A stretch of 64,000 bases of DNA from Sphingomonas sp. CCH9-E2 (GCF_001557215.1 NZ_LSJM01000055.1:4737-68736); one strand, 5' to 3'. Numbered from the stretch's first letter, positions 48,978 through 59,094 are shown. The notes: generated by a model not told the origin, from the letters alone. Translations and numbers: made by a program.

Positions 48978-49885
48978 CTAGCGGTTCCCGACTGGGCCAG
49001 CACCTCCGCCAGCAGCCTGAAATCCCGTTCGCGCGGGCTGGCCTTCCGCCAGACCAACGCGATGCGGCGCGAGGGGTTGTCGGCCTGGAGCGGGCGCGCG
49101 GTAATATGGGTGTGGTCGAGGATGCCGGCGTCGATCGCCATTTCGGGTAGCATCGTCACGCCGAGGCCATTGTCGACCATCTGGACCATGGTGTGAAGCG
49201 ATGTGCCGAGCATCGTTGCCTCCGCGCGCAGTTCCGGGCGGTTGCACGCGGCGAGCGCGTGATCCTTGAGGCAATGCCCGTCCTCGAGCAGCAGCAGGCG
49301 GGTCTCGTCGATCTCGCTGGCGGTCACGCTGGCGTGATCGGGCTCATACTCGCCTTCCGGAAAAGCGACGAACAGCCGGTCATCGAACAGCGGCGCGGTT
49401 TCGACATCGCCACAGGCATAGGGGAGGGCGAGGAGGACGCAATCGGTGCGTCCGGTGTGCAGGCTTTCGCACGCAGCCCCGCTCGGCTCTTCGCGCAGGA
49501 ACAGCTTGAGGTCGGGATAGTCGCGACGCAGCCGGGGCAGGATGCGGGGCAGCAGGAACGGGGCGATGGTCGGGATCACGCTCATCCGCATTTCGCCCGA
49601 CAAGGGCCGCCCGGCGGCTCGGGCCAGATCGGCCAGCTCATCTGCCTCGCGCAGCACGCGGCGCGCCTTGTCGACGATTCGCTCGCCCAAGGGCGTGAAG
49701 CGGACGACGCGCCGGGTGCGTTCGACCAGCACGACGCCGATCAGTGTTTCCAGCTCGCGTAAACCCGCCGACAGGGTCGATTGGGTGACGAAGCACGCCT
49801 CGGCCGCCCGGCCGAAATGGCCATGATCTTTCAGCGCAACCAGATACTGCAGCTGCTTGAGCGTCGGAAGGTAGGTCTGCGCCAT
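48974..49885 (-). CDS. oxyR: LysR-type peroxide regulator OxyR
   Basis: This 303-residue regulator has an N-terminal winged HTH (LPTLKQLQYLVALKDHGHF, AAEACFVTQSTLSAGLRELE) and a sensor domain whose EDGHCLKDHALAAC (about 197-210) holds the two redox cysteines spaced as in OxyR. Hydrogen peroxide would oxidise them into a disulphide and activate transcription. It sits beside ahpF-ahpC, its expected targets. The ATG at 49885 was chosen because it starts the family-like domain. Confidence 0.9.
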   Translation of the reverse strand: MAQTYLPTLKQLQYLVALKDHGHFGRAAEACFVTQSTLSAGLRELETLIGVVLVERTRRVVRFTPLGERIVDKARRVLREADELADLARAAGRPLSGEMRMSVIPTIAPFLLPRILPRLRRDYPDLKLFLREEPSGAACESLHTGRTDCVLLALPYACGDVETAPLFDDRLFVAFPEGEYEPDHASVTASEIDETRLLLLEDGHCLKDHALAACNRPELRAEATMLGTSLHTMVQMVDNGLGVTMLPEMAIDAGILDHTHITARPLQADNPSRRIALVWRKASPRERDFRLLAEVLAQSGTAS

Positions 49886-49972
49886 GATCGATCCAATCGA
49901 TTGATGGCGCGGATATAAGTGATGTTCGCGATAACGCCACCCCCGCATTCTGCGGGAGCGGCATCATCCGGG

Positions 49973-51553
49973 TCAGGCGGCCGCAGCCTCGATCTCTTCG
50001 GCGGGGAGCCGGATGAGATAGTCGAAGGCCGAAAGTGCGGCGGTGGAGCCTGCACCCATCGCGATCACGATCTGCTTGTAGGGGACGGTAGTGGCGTCGC
50101 CCGCGGCGAAAATGCCCGGCTGGCTGGTCTCGCCTCGCGCATCGATCTCGATCTCGCCGCGCGGGGTGAGCGCGACGCTGTCCTTGAGCCATTCGGTGTT
50201 GGGGACGAGGCCGATCTGGACGAAGATACCTTCGAGCGCGATGTCATGCTCGACGCCGGTGTTGCGGTCCTTGTACGTCAGGCCGGTCACCTTCTCCGCG
50301 CCATTGACGCGGGTCGTGAGCGCCGAGGTGATGACCTGAACATTCGGCAGGCTGCCAAGCTTGCGCTGAAGCACCGCGTCGGCGCGCAGCTGGCTGTCAT
50401 ATTCGATCAGCGTGACGTGGCCGACGATGCCGGCCAGATCGATCGCCGCCTCCACGCCCGAATTGCCGCCGCCGATCACCGCGACGCGCTTGCCCTTGAA
50501 CAGCGGGCCGTCGCAGTGCGGGCAATAGGCCACGCCCTTGTTGCGATATTCGTCCTCGCCGGGCACGCCCATCTGGCGCCAGCGGGCACCGGTGGACAGG
50601 ATGATCGTCTTGGCTTTCAGGCTCGCGCCATTCGCCAGCACGACCTCATGCAACCCGCCTTCACGCGCAGCGGGGATCAGCTTCTCCGCGCGCTGCAGGT
50701 TCATGATGTCGACGCCATTTTCCTTGACGTGACCTTCGAGCTGCGCGGCGAGCTTGGGACCCTCGGTATAGGGGACCGAGATGAAATTCTCGATGCCCAT
50801 CGTGTCGAGCACCTGGCCGCCGAAACGCTCGGCGGCGATGCCGACGCGCAGGCCCTTGCGTGCGGTGTAGATCGCCGATGCAGCGCCAGCGGGGCCGCCG
50901 CCGACGATCAGGACGTCGAACGGCTCCTTCGCCGCGAGCTTCTCGGCCGCCTTGGCCTCCGCACCGCTGTCGAGCTTGGCGACGATCTGCTCGAGCTCCA
51001 TCCGGCCCGACCCGAACAGTTCGCCGTTCAGATAGACGGTGGGGACGGCGAGCACCTGGCGCGCATCGACCTCTTCCTTGAACAGCGCGCCGTCGATCGC
51101 GACGTGGCTGATCTTGGGGTTGAGCACCGCCATCAGATTGAGCGCCTGCACCACGTCTGGGCAGTTCTGGCAGCTGAGCGAGAAATAGGTTTCGAAGTGG
51201 AGGTCCCCGTCGAGGTTCTTCACCGCTTCGATCACGTCCTGCGCCGCCTTGGACGGATGGCCGCCGACCTGGAGCAGGGCGAGCACGAGGCTGGTGAATT
51301 CATGCCCCATCGGGATGCCGGCGAAGCGCACCCCGATGTCGGTGCCCGCGCGGCGGATCATGAAGCTGGGCGTACGCTTGTCGTCGTCCTTGCGGATCAG
51401 CGTGATCTTGCCCGATAGGCCAGCGATTTCGGTAAGGAGGCCTTCGAGCTCGCGCGACTTCGCATCGTCGCCAAGGCTCGCGACGAGTTCGATCGCTTCA
51501 CGGATATGGACGAGATAGCCTTCCAGCTGCTGCTTGAGGTGCGCGTCGAGCAT
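49973..51553 (-). CDS. ahpF: Alkyl hydroperoxide reductase F subunit
   Basis: This 526-residue flavoprotein reduces AhpC. The N-terminal thioredoxin-like part has SCQNC (about 126-130); the FAD/NAD(P)H reductase has IVGGGPAG (about 212), the redox YCPHCDG (about 345) and [12 protein letters not shown] (about 360). It uses NADH. Downstream of ahpC, separated by an intercistronic hairpin. ATG at 51553 has an AAGGAG-like leader. Confidence 0.92.
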   Translation of the reverse strand: MLDAHLKQQLEGYLVHIREAIELVASLGDDAKSRELEGLLTEIAGLSGKITLIRKDDDKRTPSFMIRRAGTDIGVRFAGIPMGHEFTSLVLALLQVGGHPSKAAQDVIEAVKNLDGDLHFETYFSLSCQNCPDVVQALNLMAVLNPKISHVAIDGALFKEEVDARQVLAVPTVYLNGELFGSGRMELEQIVAKLDSGAEAKAAEKLAAKEPFDVLIVGGGPAGAASAIYTARKGLRVGIAAERFGGQVLDTMGIENFISVPYTEGPKLAAQLEGHVKENGVDIMNLQRAEKLIPAAREGGLHEVVLANGASLKAKTIILSTGARWRQMGVPGEDEYRNKGVAYCPHCDGPLFKGKRVAVIGGGNSGVEAAIDLAGIVGHVTLIEYDSQLRADAVLQRKLGSLPNVQVITSALTTRVNGAEKVTGLTYKDRNTGVEHDIALEGIFVQIGLVPNTEWLKDSVALTPRGEIEIDARGETSQPGIFAAGDATTVPYKQIVIAMGAGSTAALSAFDYLIRLPAEEIEAAAA

Positions 51554-51572
51554 CGGGAAACTCCTTGAACTG

Positions 51573-51616
51573 AAATCAAAACGGCCCGGGGCATCGGGAA
51601 GGACTGCCCCGGGCCG
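51573..51616 (-). terminator. Intercistronic hairpin / attenuator between ahpC and ahpF
   Basis: Reading the minus strand, CGGCCCGGGGCA pairs perfectly with TGCCCCGGGCCG (12 bp, loop about 11), followed by TTTTGATTT. It resembles a rho-independent terminator 50 bases after ahpC and 20 before ahpF. Partial termination would give more AhpC than AhpF mRNA. Confidence 0.78.
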
Positions 51617-51667
51617 CGTTCGCACCCGCCAAACTGGGGGAGGGGCGGGTGCGATTATGCGTCCGGC

Positions 51668-52231
51668 TTAGATCTTGCCGACGAGGTCGAGCGACGGGGC
51701 GAGGGTGGTTTCGCCCTCTTCCCACTTGGCCGGGCAGACTTCGCCCGGGTGCGCCGCGATATACTGCGCCGCCTTGATCTTGCGGAGCAGTTCGGCGGCG
51801 TTGCGGCCGACGCCTTCGCTGGTGATCTCGACCAGCTGGATCACGCCTTCCGGATCGATCACGAAGGTGCCGCGATCCGCGAGGCCCTGACCCTCACGCA
51901 GCACGTCGAAATTCTTCGACAACGTGTGGTTCTGGTCGCCCAGCATGTAGTAGTTGATCTTGCCGATCGCGGGCGACGTGTCGTGCCATGCCTTGTGGCT
52001 GAAATGCGTGTCGGTCGACACCGAATAGACCTCGACGCCCATTTTCTGCAGGGTCGGGTAGATGTCGGCCAGATCCTCCAGCTCGGTCGGGCAGACGAAG
52101 GTGAAGTCGGCCGGGTAGAAGAAGAACACCGCCCACTTGCCGCGCACGTCGGCGTCGGTGACCTCGACGAACTTGCCTTCCTTGAACGCGGTTGCCGTGA
52201 ACGGCTTCAGCTCGCTTCCGATGAGCGCCAT
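51668..52231 (-). CDS. ahpC: Alkyl hydroperoxide reductase C (peroxiredoxin)
   Basis: This 187-residue 2-Cys peroxiredoxin has the peroxidatic Cys in [13 protein letters not shown] (about 37-49) and the resolving Cys in [10 protein letters not shown] (near 166). It reduces peroxides and is recycled by AhpF. It starts [20 protein letters not shown] with ATG 52231; the in-frame extension is not family-like. Likely activated by OxyR. Confidence 0.94.
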   Translation of the reverse strand: MALIGSELKPFTATAFKEGKFVEVTDADVRGKWAVFFFYPADFTFVCPTELEDLADIYPTLQKMGVEVYSVSTDTHFSHKAWHDTSPAIGKINYYMLGDQNHTLSKNFDVLREGQGLADRGTFVIDPEGVIQLVEITSEGVGRNAAELLRKIKAAQYIAAHPGEVCPAKWEEGETTLAPSLDLVGKI

Positions 52232-52364
52232 GTTTGTTCTCCTTTGGATGGTGCAGTGCAGCTTGTGCGACGCCGCATATAGGGTGCGGCGCAGCACTTC
52301 CAAATTGGAAGAGTCGCTCTAGCTGATCGATCAAATCACTCAATCGGCGGCAATTGATCGATTG

Positions 52365-53129
52365 TCAGGCGATGGTGCGATAGACGCTGTAGCTGCTGGT
52401 CAGGGTGAGGACGATGCCGACGAGGATCAGCAAGGTCTTGGTCGGAACGCGCTTCGCGAGGATAGCGCCGAACGGTGCCGCGATCACGCCGCCGATCAGC
52501 AGGCCGACGACTGCTTCGGTAAATGCCGAGAATCCAAGGTGAAAGATGAAGGTGATCGATACCGACAGGGTCAGGAAGAACTCGACGCTGTTGACCGTCC
52601 CGATGGTGTAGCGCGGCTGGGTCCCCTGGATCAGCAGGTTGCTGGTGACTACCGGCCCCCAGCCGCCGCCGCCCGCCGCATCGAGGAACCCGCCGGCAAG
52701 GCCCAGCGGCTCGACGATCTTCGGCTCGCGATGATGGCGCGTGGGGAAGCTGATGCCGCGCCACAGCAAATAGACGCCGATCGCTGCCAGATACGCCATG
52801 ACATAGGGCCGGGTGACCGACGCATCGAGCGTGCTGAGCAGATAGGCACCTGTGACGCCCCCGATCACGCCGGGGATGAGCAGGCGGAAGAACAGCTTCC
52901 ACTTCACATTCTTGTGGATCGCGTGGCTGATGCCGGACACGCCGGTGGTGAAGCATTCGGCTAGGTGCACCCCGGCGGATGCCGTCGCAGGGGGCACGCC
53001 GAGGACGCTGACCAGCAAGGTGCTGGAGATCACCCCGAACGCCATGCCGAGCGCGCCGTCGACGATCTGTGCGGCAAAGCCGACCGCGATGAACGGAAGC
53101 AGGGCCTGGACGTCGAAACCTTCAAACAT
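52365..53129 (-). CDS. TSUP-family sulphite/anion permease
   Basis: This 254-residue protein has about eight hydrophobic spans and the TauE/SafE (TSUP) pattern: FAAQIVDGALGMAFGVISST (about 16-35) with a later repeat LAGGFLDAAGGGGWGPVVTS (about 144-163). Such permeases export sulphite or sulphur compounds. It is divergent from cysE, which starts cysteine synthesis, so a sulphur role is plausible. ATG at 53129 is family-like; the GTG just upstream is less so. Confidence 0.82.
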   Translation of the reverse strand: MFEGFDVQALLPFIAVGFAAQIVDGALGMAFGVISSTLLVSVLGVPPATASAGVHLAECFTTGVSGISHAIHKNVKWKLFFRLLIPGVIGGVTGAYLLSTLDASVTRPYVMAYLAAIGVYLLWRGISFPTRHHREPKIVEPLGLAGGFLDAAGGGGWGPVVTSNLLIQGTQPRYTIGTVNSVEFFLTLSVSITFIFHLGFSAFTEAVVGLLIGGVIAAPFGAILAKRVPTKTLLILVGIVLTLTSSYSVYRTIA

Positions 53130-53285
53130 GCACACACCTGCTTACGATCGGATGTTCGGTTTGCCCTTCGGTTTCAATTCCCACAAGATACATCGTGTTT
53201 AGACGGTACAAGGCAAATCCTTGCCACGCTGGAATTGCGCGACACACTTTCCTAAATAGGGGCTCTTACGAAAAGGGGCCTGATC

Positions 53286-53981
53286 ATGTTCGGCGGCGTC
53301 GCAGCCTATCTTGATTCCATCCGCGCGCGCGATCCGGCACCGCGCAGCCGTGCCGAAATCCTGCTGTATCCCGGCGTGTGGGCGCTGTTTTGGCACCGCG
53401 TCGCCCATCGCCTGTTTCGTGCGCGGCTCTTTTTCCTGGCGCGGGCGGTGAACCATCTGTCGCGCTGGCTGACCGCGATCGACATTCATCCCGGCGCGAC
53501 GATCGGGCGCAATTTCTTTATCGATCACGGCTTCGTGGTGATCGGCGAGACTGCCGAGATCGGCGACAATGTTACCATCTATCAATGCGTCACGCTGGGC
53601 GGGACCAGCCCCGATAATGGCGTGGCTGGCAAGCGCCACCCGACGCTGTCCGACGGCGTGATCATCGGATCGGGCGCGCAGGTGCTCGGTCCGATCACGG
53701 TCGGCCCGCGCGCGCGCGTCGGCGCGAATGCGGTCGTGACCAAGGACGTGCCCGAGGGTGCGGTGATGGTCGGCATTCCGGCCAAGCCGACCTTGGTCGA
53801 GGCCGAGGCGTGGAAGAAGGACTTCGTGCCCTATGGCACGCCGTGCAGCGAGCTGTACGACCCGGCGACGCAGAAGCTGGAAATCATGCGCTGCGAGCTG
53901 GAGACGATGCGGAAGCGGCTCGACGCGCTGCTGGCCGAGCGTGCGGCCGAGGGCCATCCGGAGCAGCGCGACCGGGCGTGA
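53286..53981 (+). CDS. cysE: Serine O-acetyltransferase CysE
   Basis: This 231-residue enzyme acetylates serine for cysteine synthesis. Residues about 75-175 form a left-handed beta-helix with hexapeptide repeats (ATIGRNFFIDHGFVVIGETA, IGDNVTIYQCVTLGG), including the conserved DHG and the GGTS...GKRHPTL loop. The C-terminal helix ends the protein. Next gene starts in its stop (GTGA). Confidence 0.9.
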   Translation: MFGGVAAYLDSIRARDPAPRSRAEILLYPGVWALFWHRVAHRLFRARLFFLARAVNHLSRWLTAIDIHPGATIGRNFFIDHGFVVIGETAEIGDNVTIYQCVTLGGTSPDNGVAGKRHPTLSDGVIIGSGAQVLGPITVGPRARVGANAVVTKDVPEGAVMVGIPAKPTLVEAEAWKKDFVPYGTPCSELYDPATQKLEIMRCELETMRKRLDALLAERAAEGHPEQRDRA

Positions 53982-54322
53982 GCGCTGACATCACCCCATT
54001 TCCGGCGCGCAATGCACCTACTCAGGTCGGGTTCGACCGCGCCGAGTTGATGCGCATCCTCGACCTCTATGGCCGGATGGTCGCTGCAGGTCATTGGAAG
54101 GATTATGCCATCGACCTGGGGCGTGACGCCGCCGTGTTCGCCGCATTCCGCCGCACCGCCGAGCGTCCGGAGTTCCGCGTCGAGAAGCGCCCGGCGCTGC
54201 GCAATCGGCAGGGCATGTGGGCGCTGGTCAACGAATCCGGGGCGGTGCTGAAGCGCGGACATGAGCTTGGCCCGGTCCTCGCCCCGGTCGAACGCCGGTT
54301 GATGAAGTTGGTCGAGGACTGA
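53978..54322 (+). CDS. DUF2794 protein
   Basis: GTG at 53978 overlaps the cysE stop. The 114-residue protein has VGFDRAELMRILDLYGRMVA and HWKDYAIDLGRDAAVFAAFR (about 17-58), and RPALRNRQGMWALVNESGAV. This matches DUF2794, a small conserved alphaproteobacterial protein of unknown function. Confidence 0.8.
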   Translation: MSADITPFPARNAPTQVGFDRAELMRILDLYGRMVAAGHWKDYAIDLGRDAAVFAAFRRTAERPEFRVEKRPALRNRQGMWALVNESGAVLKRGHELGPVLAPVERRLMKLVED

Positions 54323-54329
54323 ACGCCGC

Positions 54330-54605
54330 TCAAGCGGTGAACCGCTTGGTGAAGCCCTTCACATTGCCGAGTTCGGCGGGTTGGGCATCAACCCGACTGA
54401 CCTGTGCCATCCCCGGCCCCTCGCGACAGCGATCGACAAAGGTGTCGAGCGCGACGTCTTCACCGTCCGCCAAAATCTCGACCCGCCCATCCTGAAGATT
54501 GCGAACCCATCCGGTTACGCCCAACTGGCGCGCAGTACGCACCGCCCAGTCGCGATAGCCGACGCGTTGCACGCGCCCTTCGATCAGCAAACGCTGAGCC
54601 GCCAT
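54330..54605 (-). CDS. Acylphosphatase
   Basis: This 91-residue protein carries the acylphosphatase signature GRVQRVGYRDW (about 8-18) with the catalytic Arg, and GWVRNLQDGRVE (about 29-40) with the catalytic Asn. It hydrolyses acylphosphates. The second residue block usually reads GVxFR; here VGYR fits. Start ATG at 54605 is family-like. The 160 bases upstream, to 54768, hold no clear gene. Confidence 0.88.
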   Translation of the reverse strand: MAAQRLLIEGRVQRVGYRDWAVRTARQLGVTGWVRNLQDGRVEILADGEDVALDTFVDRCREGPGMAQVSRVDAQPAELGNVKGFTKRFTA

Positions 54606-54767
54606 GTGATACTCCCCGCATACCCGTGCGCCTACGCTGCGCACGCCGGTTCCATAGTCCGTTGCAGGGCCGTGCGCCCAGCCCTTCCCGGCGCACCGAT
54701 GGGGCGGTTCGGCGCGCCAGGCGTCGGCCTGGTCCCGAAATGGCCGGGGACTAGGACAAGTCCCCGG

Positions 54768-55397
54768 TCAGGCCGGGCTGAACTCGCCGCTTTCATCCAT
54801 CAGATGCAGCACGCCGTCGCTGATCGCGAAATAAGCGCCGTGGATCGCAAGCGTCCCTAAGGCCTCACGCTTTGGAATGAACGGGAACGTGCGCAGATTT
54901 GCGATCGAGGTGCGGACCGTTTCCCGTTCCATCTCACGCGAAGCTTCCGGCCCGTCGCCGAACTTGGCCTTCACCCGTGCGCGCGCGTCGTCGAGCAGGC
55001 TGACCCAGGCGTGGACAAAGCCGCCATCGCCCGGCTCCGAATGCTGGAACATCTCGGTCAGCGCGGCATGCGCGCCACCGCACATGCCGTGGCCGAGCAC
55101 GACGATTTCCTCGACCTCGAGCTTGGTCACAGCAAATTCGAGCGCGGCGGACACGCCGTGGCGACCGCCGTCATTCTCGAACGGCGGGACCAGATTGGCG
55201 ACGTTGCGTACGACGAAGATTTCGCCGGGCAGGGTGTCGAAAATCTGCGCGGGCTCGACCCGACTGTCGGAACACGCGATCACCATCACCTTGGGCGCCT
55301 GTGCCTCGGCCAATTGCGCCCAGCGTTCGTGCTGGCGGCGGTAGTCGGCGGTGCGGAAACGGCGATAGCCGTCGACGAGGTCGGTGAAGTGAGTCAT
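54768..55397 (-). CDS. Beta-carbonic anhydrase
   Basis: This 209-residue enzyme has the beta-class zinc site: CSDSR (42-46) with Cys and Asp, and GHGMCGG (about 101-107) with His and Cys. It interconverts carbon dioxide and bicarbonate. [20 protein letters not shown] lies between. Length typical. Divergent from lipA. Confidence 0.92.
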   Translation of the reverse strand: MTHFTDLVDGYRRFRTADYRRQHERWAQLAEAQAPKVMVIACSDSRVEPAQIFDTLPGEIFVVRNVANLVPPFENDGGRHGVSAALEFAVTKLEVEEIVVLGHGMCGGAHAALTEMFQHSEPGDGGFVHAWVSLLDDARARVKAKFGDGPEASREMERETVRTSIANLRTFPFIPKREALGTLAIHGAYFAISDGVLHLMDESGEFSPA

Positions 55398-55462
55398 GCC
55401 GCCTCCATTGCCGCGCAGTTACGGGGCTGGCAAGCGGCGGCCATCGTCGCTATTTGCGCGGC

Positions 55463-56395
55463 ATGAACGATCCGACTCCCGTCGCGCGCCCGGAGCGCCA
55501 GCGCAAGCCTGACTGGATCCGCGTCAAGGCGCCCACTTCCGCCGGCTTTGCCGCGACGCGCGCGCTGATGCGCTCGAAAAGCCTGACCACGGTGTGCGAG
55601 GAGGCGGCCTGCCCCAATATCGGCGAGTGCTGGAGCAAGAAGCACGCGACGGTGATGATCCTGGGCGACACCTGCACCCGCGCCTGCGCCTTTTGCAATG
55701 TCAAGACCGGCATGCCGCGCGCGGTCGATCCGATGGAGCCGAACAACGTTGCCGATGCGGCGGTGCAGATGGGGCTCGAGCATATCGTGATCACCTCGGT
55801 CGATCGCGACGACCTGCCTGATGGCGGGGCGAAGCAGTTCGTCAAGGTGATCGAGGCGATCCGCAAGGCGTCGCCGACGACGACGATCGAGATCCTGACG
55901 CCCGATTTCCGCAACAAGCATGAGGCGGCGGTCGAGATGATCGTCGCGGCGCGGCCGGACGTCTACAACCATAACCTCGAAACCGTCCCGCGCCTCTATC
56001 CGACGATCCGGCCAGGCGCGCGCTATTATGCGTCGATCCGCTTGCTGGAGCAGGTCAAGAAGCTCGATCCGTCGATCTTCACCAAGTCGGGCATCATGCT
56101 CGGGCTGGGCGAAGAGCGGCTGGAGGTTCATCAGGTGATGGACGACATGCGCAGCGCCGACATCGATTTCCTGACGATGGGCCAGTATCTGCAGCCGACC
56201 CCGCGCCACGCCAAGGTCCAGGATTTCGTGACGCCAGCGGCATTCGATGCCTATGCGGCGATTGCGCGGGCCAAGGGGTTCCTGCTGGTGGCGTCTTCGC
56301 CGCTGACGCGGTCGAGCTATCATGCCGGCGACGACTTCGCGAAGATGAAGGCGGCGCGCGACGCCAATCTGGCAAAGGCGGTGGTTCCCGCCTGA
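55463..56395 (+). CDS. lipA: Lipoyl synthase LipA
   Basis: This 310-residue radical-SAM enzyme inserts sulphur into octanoyl groups. It has the auxiliary cluster [12 protein letters not shown] (about 45-56) and the radical [11 protein letters not shown] (about 72-79). ATG at 55463 is family-like. It is followed in coupled fashion by a COQ10-type gene. Confidence 0.94.
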   Translation: MNDPTPVARPERQRKPDWIRVKAPTSAGFAATRALMRSKSLTTVCEEAACPNIGECWSKKHATVMILGDTCTRACAFCNVKTGMPRAVDPMEPNNVADAAVQMGLEHIVITSVDRDDLPDGGAKQFVKVIEAIRKASPTTTIEILTPDFRNKHEAAVEMIVAARPDVYNHNLETVPRLYPTIRPGARYYASIRLLEQVKKLDPSIFTKSGIMLGLGEERLEVHQVMDDMRSADIDFLTMGQYLQPTPRHAKVQDFVTPAAFDAYAAIARAKGFLLVASSPLTRSSYHAGDDFAKMKAARDANLAKAVVPA

Positions 56396-56868
56396 TGCCC
56401 CGTCACGCCGAGACTCGCCGACTGCCCTATTCGCCGGAACAGATGTTCGACCTGGTCGCTGATGTCGGGCGCTATGGTGAATTCCTGCCCTGGGTCACCG
56501 CGGTGCGGGTTCGATCGAACAGCGAGACCGAGATGGTCGCGGACCTGATGGTCGGGTTCAAGGGGCTGCGCGAGACCTTTACCAGCAGGGTACAGAAACA
56601 GCGGCCGGGACATATCCGGGTCGAATATCTCGAAGGGCCGCTGAAGCATTTGCACAATGACTGGAAGTTCCGGCCGGATGGCGAAGGCGGGGTACTGGTC
56701 GATTTCGAGGTCGATTTCTCGTTCAAGAACCGGGTGTTCGAAATGCTGGCCGGGCAGGTGTTCGATCGCGCGCTTCGGATGATGATCGGCGCGTTCGAGC
56801 AGCGCGCGGCGGCGCTTTACTCCGGGTCGGCGGGCAGCAGCAGTTCGAGCGCGCACAGCGCCGCCTGA
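56395..56868 (+). CDS. COQ10/RatA-type START-domain protein
   Basis: This 157-residue protein follows lipA with an ATGA overlap. The sequence YSPEQMFDLVADVGRYGEFL and LPWVTAVRVRS (about 11-42) and FKNRVFEMLAGQVFDRALRM (about 110-129) fit the COQ10/RatA polyketide-cyclase-like family that binds ubiquinone in respiration. It has also been called RatA, but the toxin role is specific to E. coli. A Ser-rich tail ends it, overlapping the convergent pncC by about 52 bases. Confidence 0.85.
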   Translation: MPRHAETRRLPYSPEQMFDLVADVGRYGEFLPWVTAVRVRSNSETEMVADLMVGFKGLRETFTSRVQKQRPGHIRVEYLEGPLKHLHNDWKFRPDGEGGVLVDFEVDFSFKNRVFEMLAGQVFDRALRMMIGAFEQRAAALYSGSAGSSSSSAHSAA

Positions 56869-57332
56869 AGGCGGACGCCGCCGCGGCCGAGATTGCCGAA
56901 ATCGCGGGTGTCGGCGACGATGACATCCGGGTCTGCCGCCTTTTCGGCACGGGCGAAGACGACATGGCCGACCGGCTTCTTGTCGGTGCCGCCGCCGGGG
57001 CCAGCAACGCCGGTGATTGCAACTGCCACATCAGCGCCGCTCTGTTCCAGCGCGCCCTGGGCCATGCTCCACGCCGTGGCGACCGAGACGGCGCCGAAGG
57101 TTTCCAGCACGTCGCGGCTGACCTTCAACTGCTTGGTCTTGGCGGCGTTGGAGTAGGTGACGAAGCCAGCGATCAGAATGTCGGAGGAGCCCGGAATTTC
57201 GGTGATCGCCGCACAGACCAGCCCGCCGGTGCAGCTTTCGGCGACCGCCACCGTACGACCGGCGGCACGGTTGGCTTCGACGACGCGGCGCGCGGCGTCG
57301 ACCAGTTCGGCGGGGAGAATCGTGTCCATCAT
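56817..57332 (-). CDS. pncC: Nicotinamide-nucleotide amidase (CinA C-terminal type)
   Basis: This 171-residue protein is a stand-alone CinA C-terminal domain: AVAESCTGGLVCAAITEIPG (about 29-48), then AITGVAGPGGGTDKKPVG (about 105-122). It hydrolyses nicotinamide mononucleotide in NAD recycling. The ATG at 57332 overlaps the upstream stop; longer in-frame readings are antisense-like. Its 3' end overlaps the COQ10-type gene end. Confidence 0.88.
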   Translation of the reverse strand: MMDTILPAELVDAARRVVEANRAAGRTVAVAESCTGGLVCAAITEIPGSSDILIAGFVTYSNAAKTKQLKVSRDVLETFGAVSVATAWSMAQGALEQSGADVAVAITGVAGPGGGTDKKPVGHVVFARAEKAADPDVIVADTRDFGNLGRGGVRLQAALCALELLLPADPE

Positions 57333-57853
57333 TTGGGCCGCGCCATAGGGCAAAGCGGCAGCTTTGGCCCGTCTTTTCGACGATCGGCGTCGAGCTGTGC
57401 CATGCCGACGAACACGCCCGCCAGATTCTTGGGCGGCAAAGGCGCGAGGTTGGCGACAATCTTGTCGAGCTTGGGACAATCGGCCGGCTCGATCATCTGC
57501 CCGGCGAGCGGCACGACGATGACCTTGATCGCGGGGAGGACGAACATCGACCCGGCGATTGCCTGCATGTCCGGGCCGAGCAGCTTGGCGATCCCGCTGC
57601 GTGCGGTGGGGAGGGCGGGCGCTACGCCGGACTGCAGCCGGGCGGTAAAGGCCGGATTGGGGCGACGGAGGAACGCCGAGGCGGGGAGGGCGGTGCAGAC
57701 GCGGCCCATCTCCGCCACCATGTCGGGCAGTAGCACCTGAAACAGGGCCTCCGCCTCGCCATCGGTGAGGCAGGGGCGCGGCTGGGCCTGAACGCTGGAC
57801 ACAGCGAGGCCGGTCCAGAGCGAAGCGGTGGCGGCGAGGTGGCGGATACGCAT
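57329..57853 (-). CDS. Exported protein of unknown function
   Basis: This 174-residue protein has a signal peptide (MRIRHLAATASLWTGLAVSS, cleavage likely after QAQ) and a helical mature part with LFQVLLPDMVAEMGRVCTAL and two or three cysteines (CTAL, DCPKL, LCPMA). Translation couples to pncC through an ATGA-type overlap. No domain recognised; sphingomonad relatives likely exist. Confidence 0.72.
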   Translation of the reverse strand: MRIRHLAATASLWTGLAVSSVQAQPRPCLTDGEAEALFQVLLPDMVAEMGRVCTALPASAFLRRPNPAFTARLQSGVAPALPTARSGIAKLLGPDMQAIAGSMFVLPAIKVIVVPLAGQMIEPADCPKLDKIVANLAPLPPKNLAGVFVGMAQLDADRRKDGPKLPLCPMARPK

Positions 57854-57939
57854 GAACTTACTCCGTCAGCGGCTGCACCGGGCAGCCCGTCGGATTGTTG
57901 TAGAGGTGGTGGCCGTGACGGCCCCTGAACCGGAGCATT

Positions 57940-59091
57940 TTATTCGGTCCGACCCGGAATGCGGATGGTGGCGATTGCCTGTGCCGCGATCCCTTCGCCG
58001 CGGCCGGTGAAGCCGAGGCGTTCGGTGGTGGTGGCCTTGAGGCTGACCCTGCCGAGCGGGAGCTGCAGGATTTCGGCGATGCGCGCGCGGATGGCGTCGC
58101 GGTGCGGCCCGATCTTGGGGGCTTCGCAGATCAGGGTGAGGTCGATGAAGTCGATGATCCCGCCCTCTGCCCGGACCAAGGACGCGGCATGGGCGAGGAA
58201 ACGGTCGGACGCGGCGCCGCGCCATTGCGGGTCGCTGGGCGGGAAGTGCATGCCGATATCCCCGGCGCAGATCGTGCCGAGCAGCGCGTCGGTGATCGCA
58301 TGCAGCGCGACATCGGCATCGCTGTGCCCGGCCAGCCCCTTGTCATGCGGGATCAGCACGCCGCCGAGCCAAAGTTCCTCGCCGGCCTGGAGTCGGTGGA
58401 CGTCGTATCCCGTTGCCGACCGCGCGATCAGGTTGGCGGCATGGCGCGCCTCGGCGGCGGCGAAATCGGCGGGGTGGGTGATCTTCTCGAGCATTGCGTC
58501 TCCCGGGACGAGGGCGACGTCATGGCCCGCGCGGCGGAGCATCTGGGCGTCGTCGGTGGCTTCCTCACCGTCCGGCCAGGCGCGGTGGGCGGCGAGGATG
58601 GCGTCGAAGTGGAAGGCTTGCGGCGTCTGGATGCGGTTGAGCCCGGCGCGGGGGACATTGTCGCCGAGGATTTCGATCCCTTTTGCCAGCGTGTCGGCGA
58701 CGGGGAGGACGGGAACGGCGCCGGGGTCCTGGTCGAGGGCGGCGAGCAGCGCGTCGATCACGGCGTTCGGGATGAAGGGGCGGGCGGCGTCGTGGATCAG
58801 GACGCGGGTCACGCCCTTCCCCTCCAGCGCCTCCAGCCCGGCGCGGACCGAGTCGCGGCGTTCGGCTCCGCCTTCGACGAAACTGACGTTTTCGAGCTGT
58901 ATTGAGCGGGCGTATTCGTGCTGCCCCTCGCCGATGACGATGATGGTCTGGGTTATCATCGGGTGCGAGGCAAGCGCTGTAACACTATGAAAAAGCATCG
59001 GCTTTCCGCAGAGATTAGCGAATTGCTTGGGGATGCTTCCACCCGCGCGGATGCCCTTTCCGGCGGCGACGATAATGGCTGCGGTGATCAT
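57940..59091 (-). CDS. ispDF: Bifunctional IspD/IspF of the MEP pathway
   Basis: This 383-residue protein fuses two enzymes of isoprenoid synthesis. The IspD half begins AAIIVAAGKGIRAGGSIPKQ (about 4-23) and has IHDAARPFIP. The IspF half (from about 225) has GYDVHRL, GHSDADVALHAITDALLG and DIGMHFPPSD, with metal ligands Asp and His. It converts MEP to CDP-ME and later CDP-MEP to MEcPP. The fused form is typical of alphaproteobacteria. The 11-bp-phased repeats lie immediately upstream. Confidence 0.94.
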   Translation of the reverse strand: MITAAIIVAAGKGIRAGGSIPKQFANLCGKPMLFHSVTALASHPMITQTIIVIGEGQHEYARSIQLENVSFVEGGAERRDSVRAGLEALEGKGVTRVLIHDAARPFIPNAVIDALLAALDQDPGAVPVLPVADTLAKGIEILGDNVPRAGLNRIQTPQAFHFDAILAAHRAWPDGEEATDDAQMLRRAGHDVALVPGDAMLEKITHPADFAAAEARHAANLIARSATGYDVHRLQAGEELWLGGVLIPHDKGLAGHSDADVALHAITDALLGTICAGDIGMHFPPSDPQWRGAASDRFLAHAASLVRAEGGIIDFIDLTLICEAPKIGPHRDAIRARIAEILQLPLGRVSLKATTTERLGFTGRGEGIAAQAIATIRIPGRTE

Positions 59092-59094
59092 GAT

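Noticed and set aside
57866..58225. Arg/His-rich minus-strand frame in the IspF region
   Set aside because: Out-of-frame shadow of ispDF, whose motifs run continuously.
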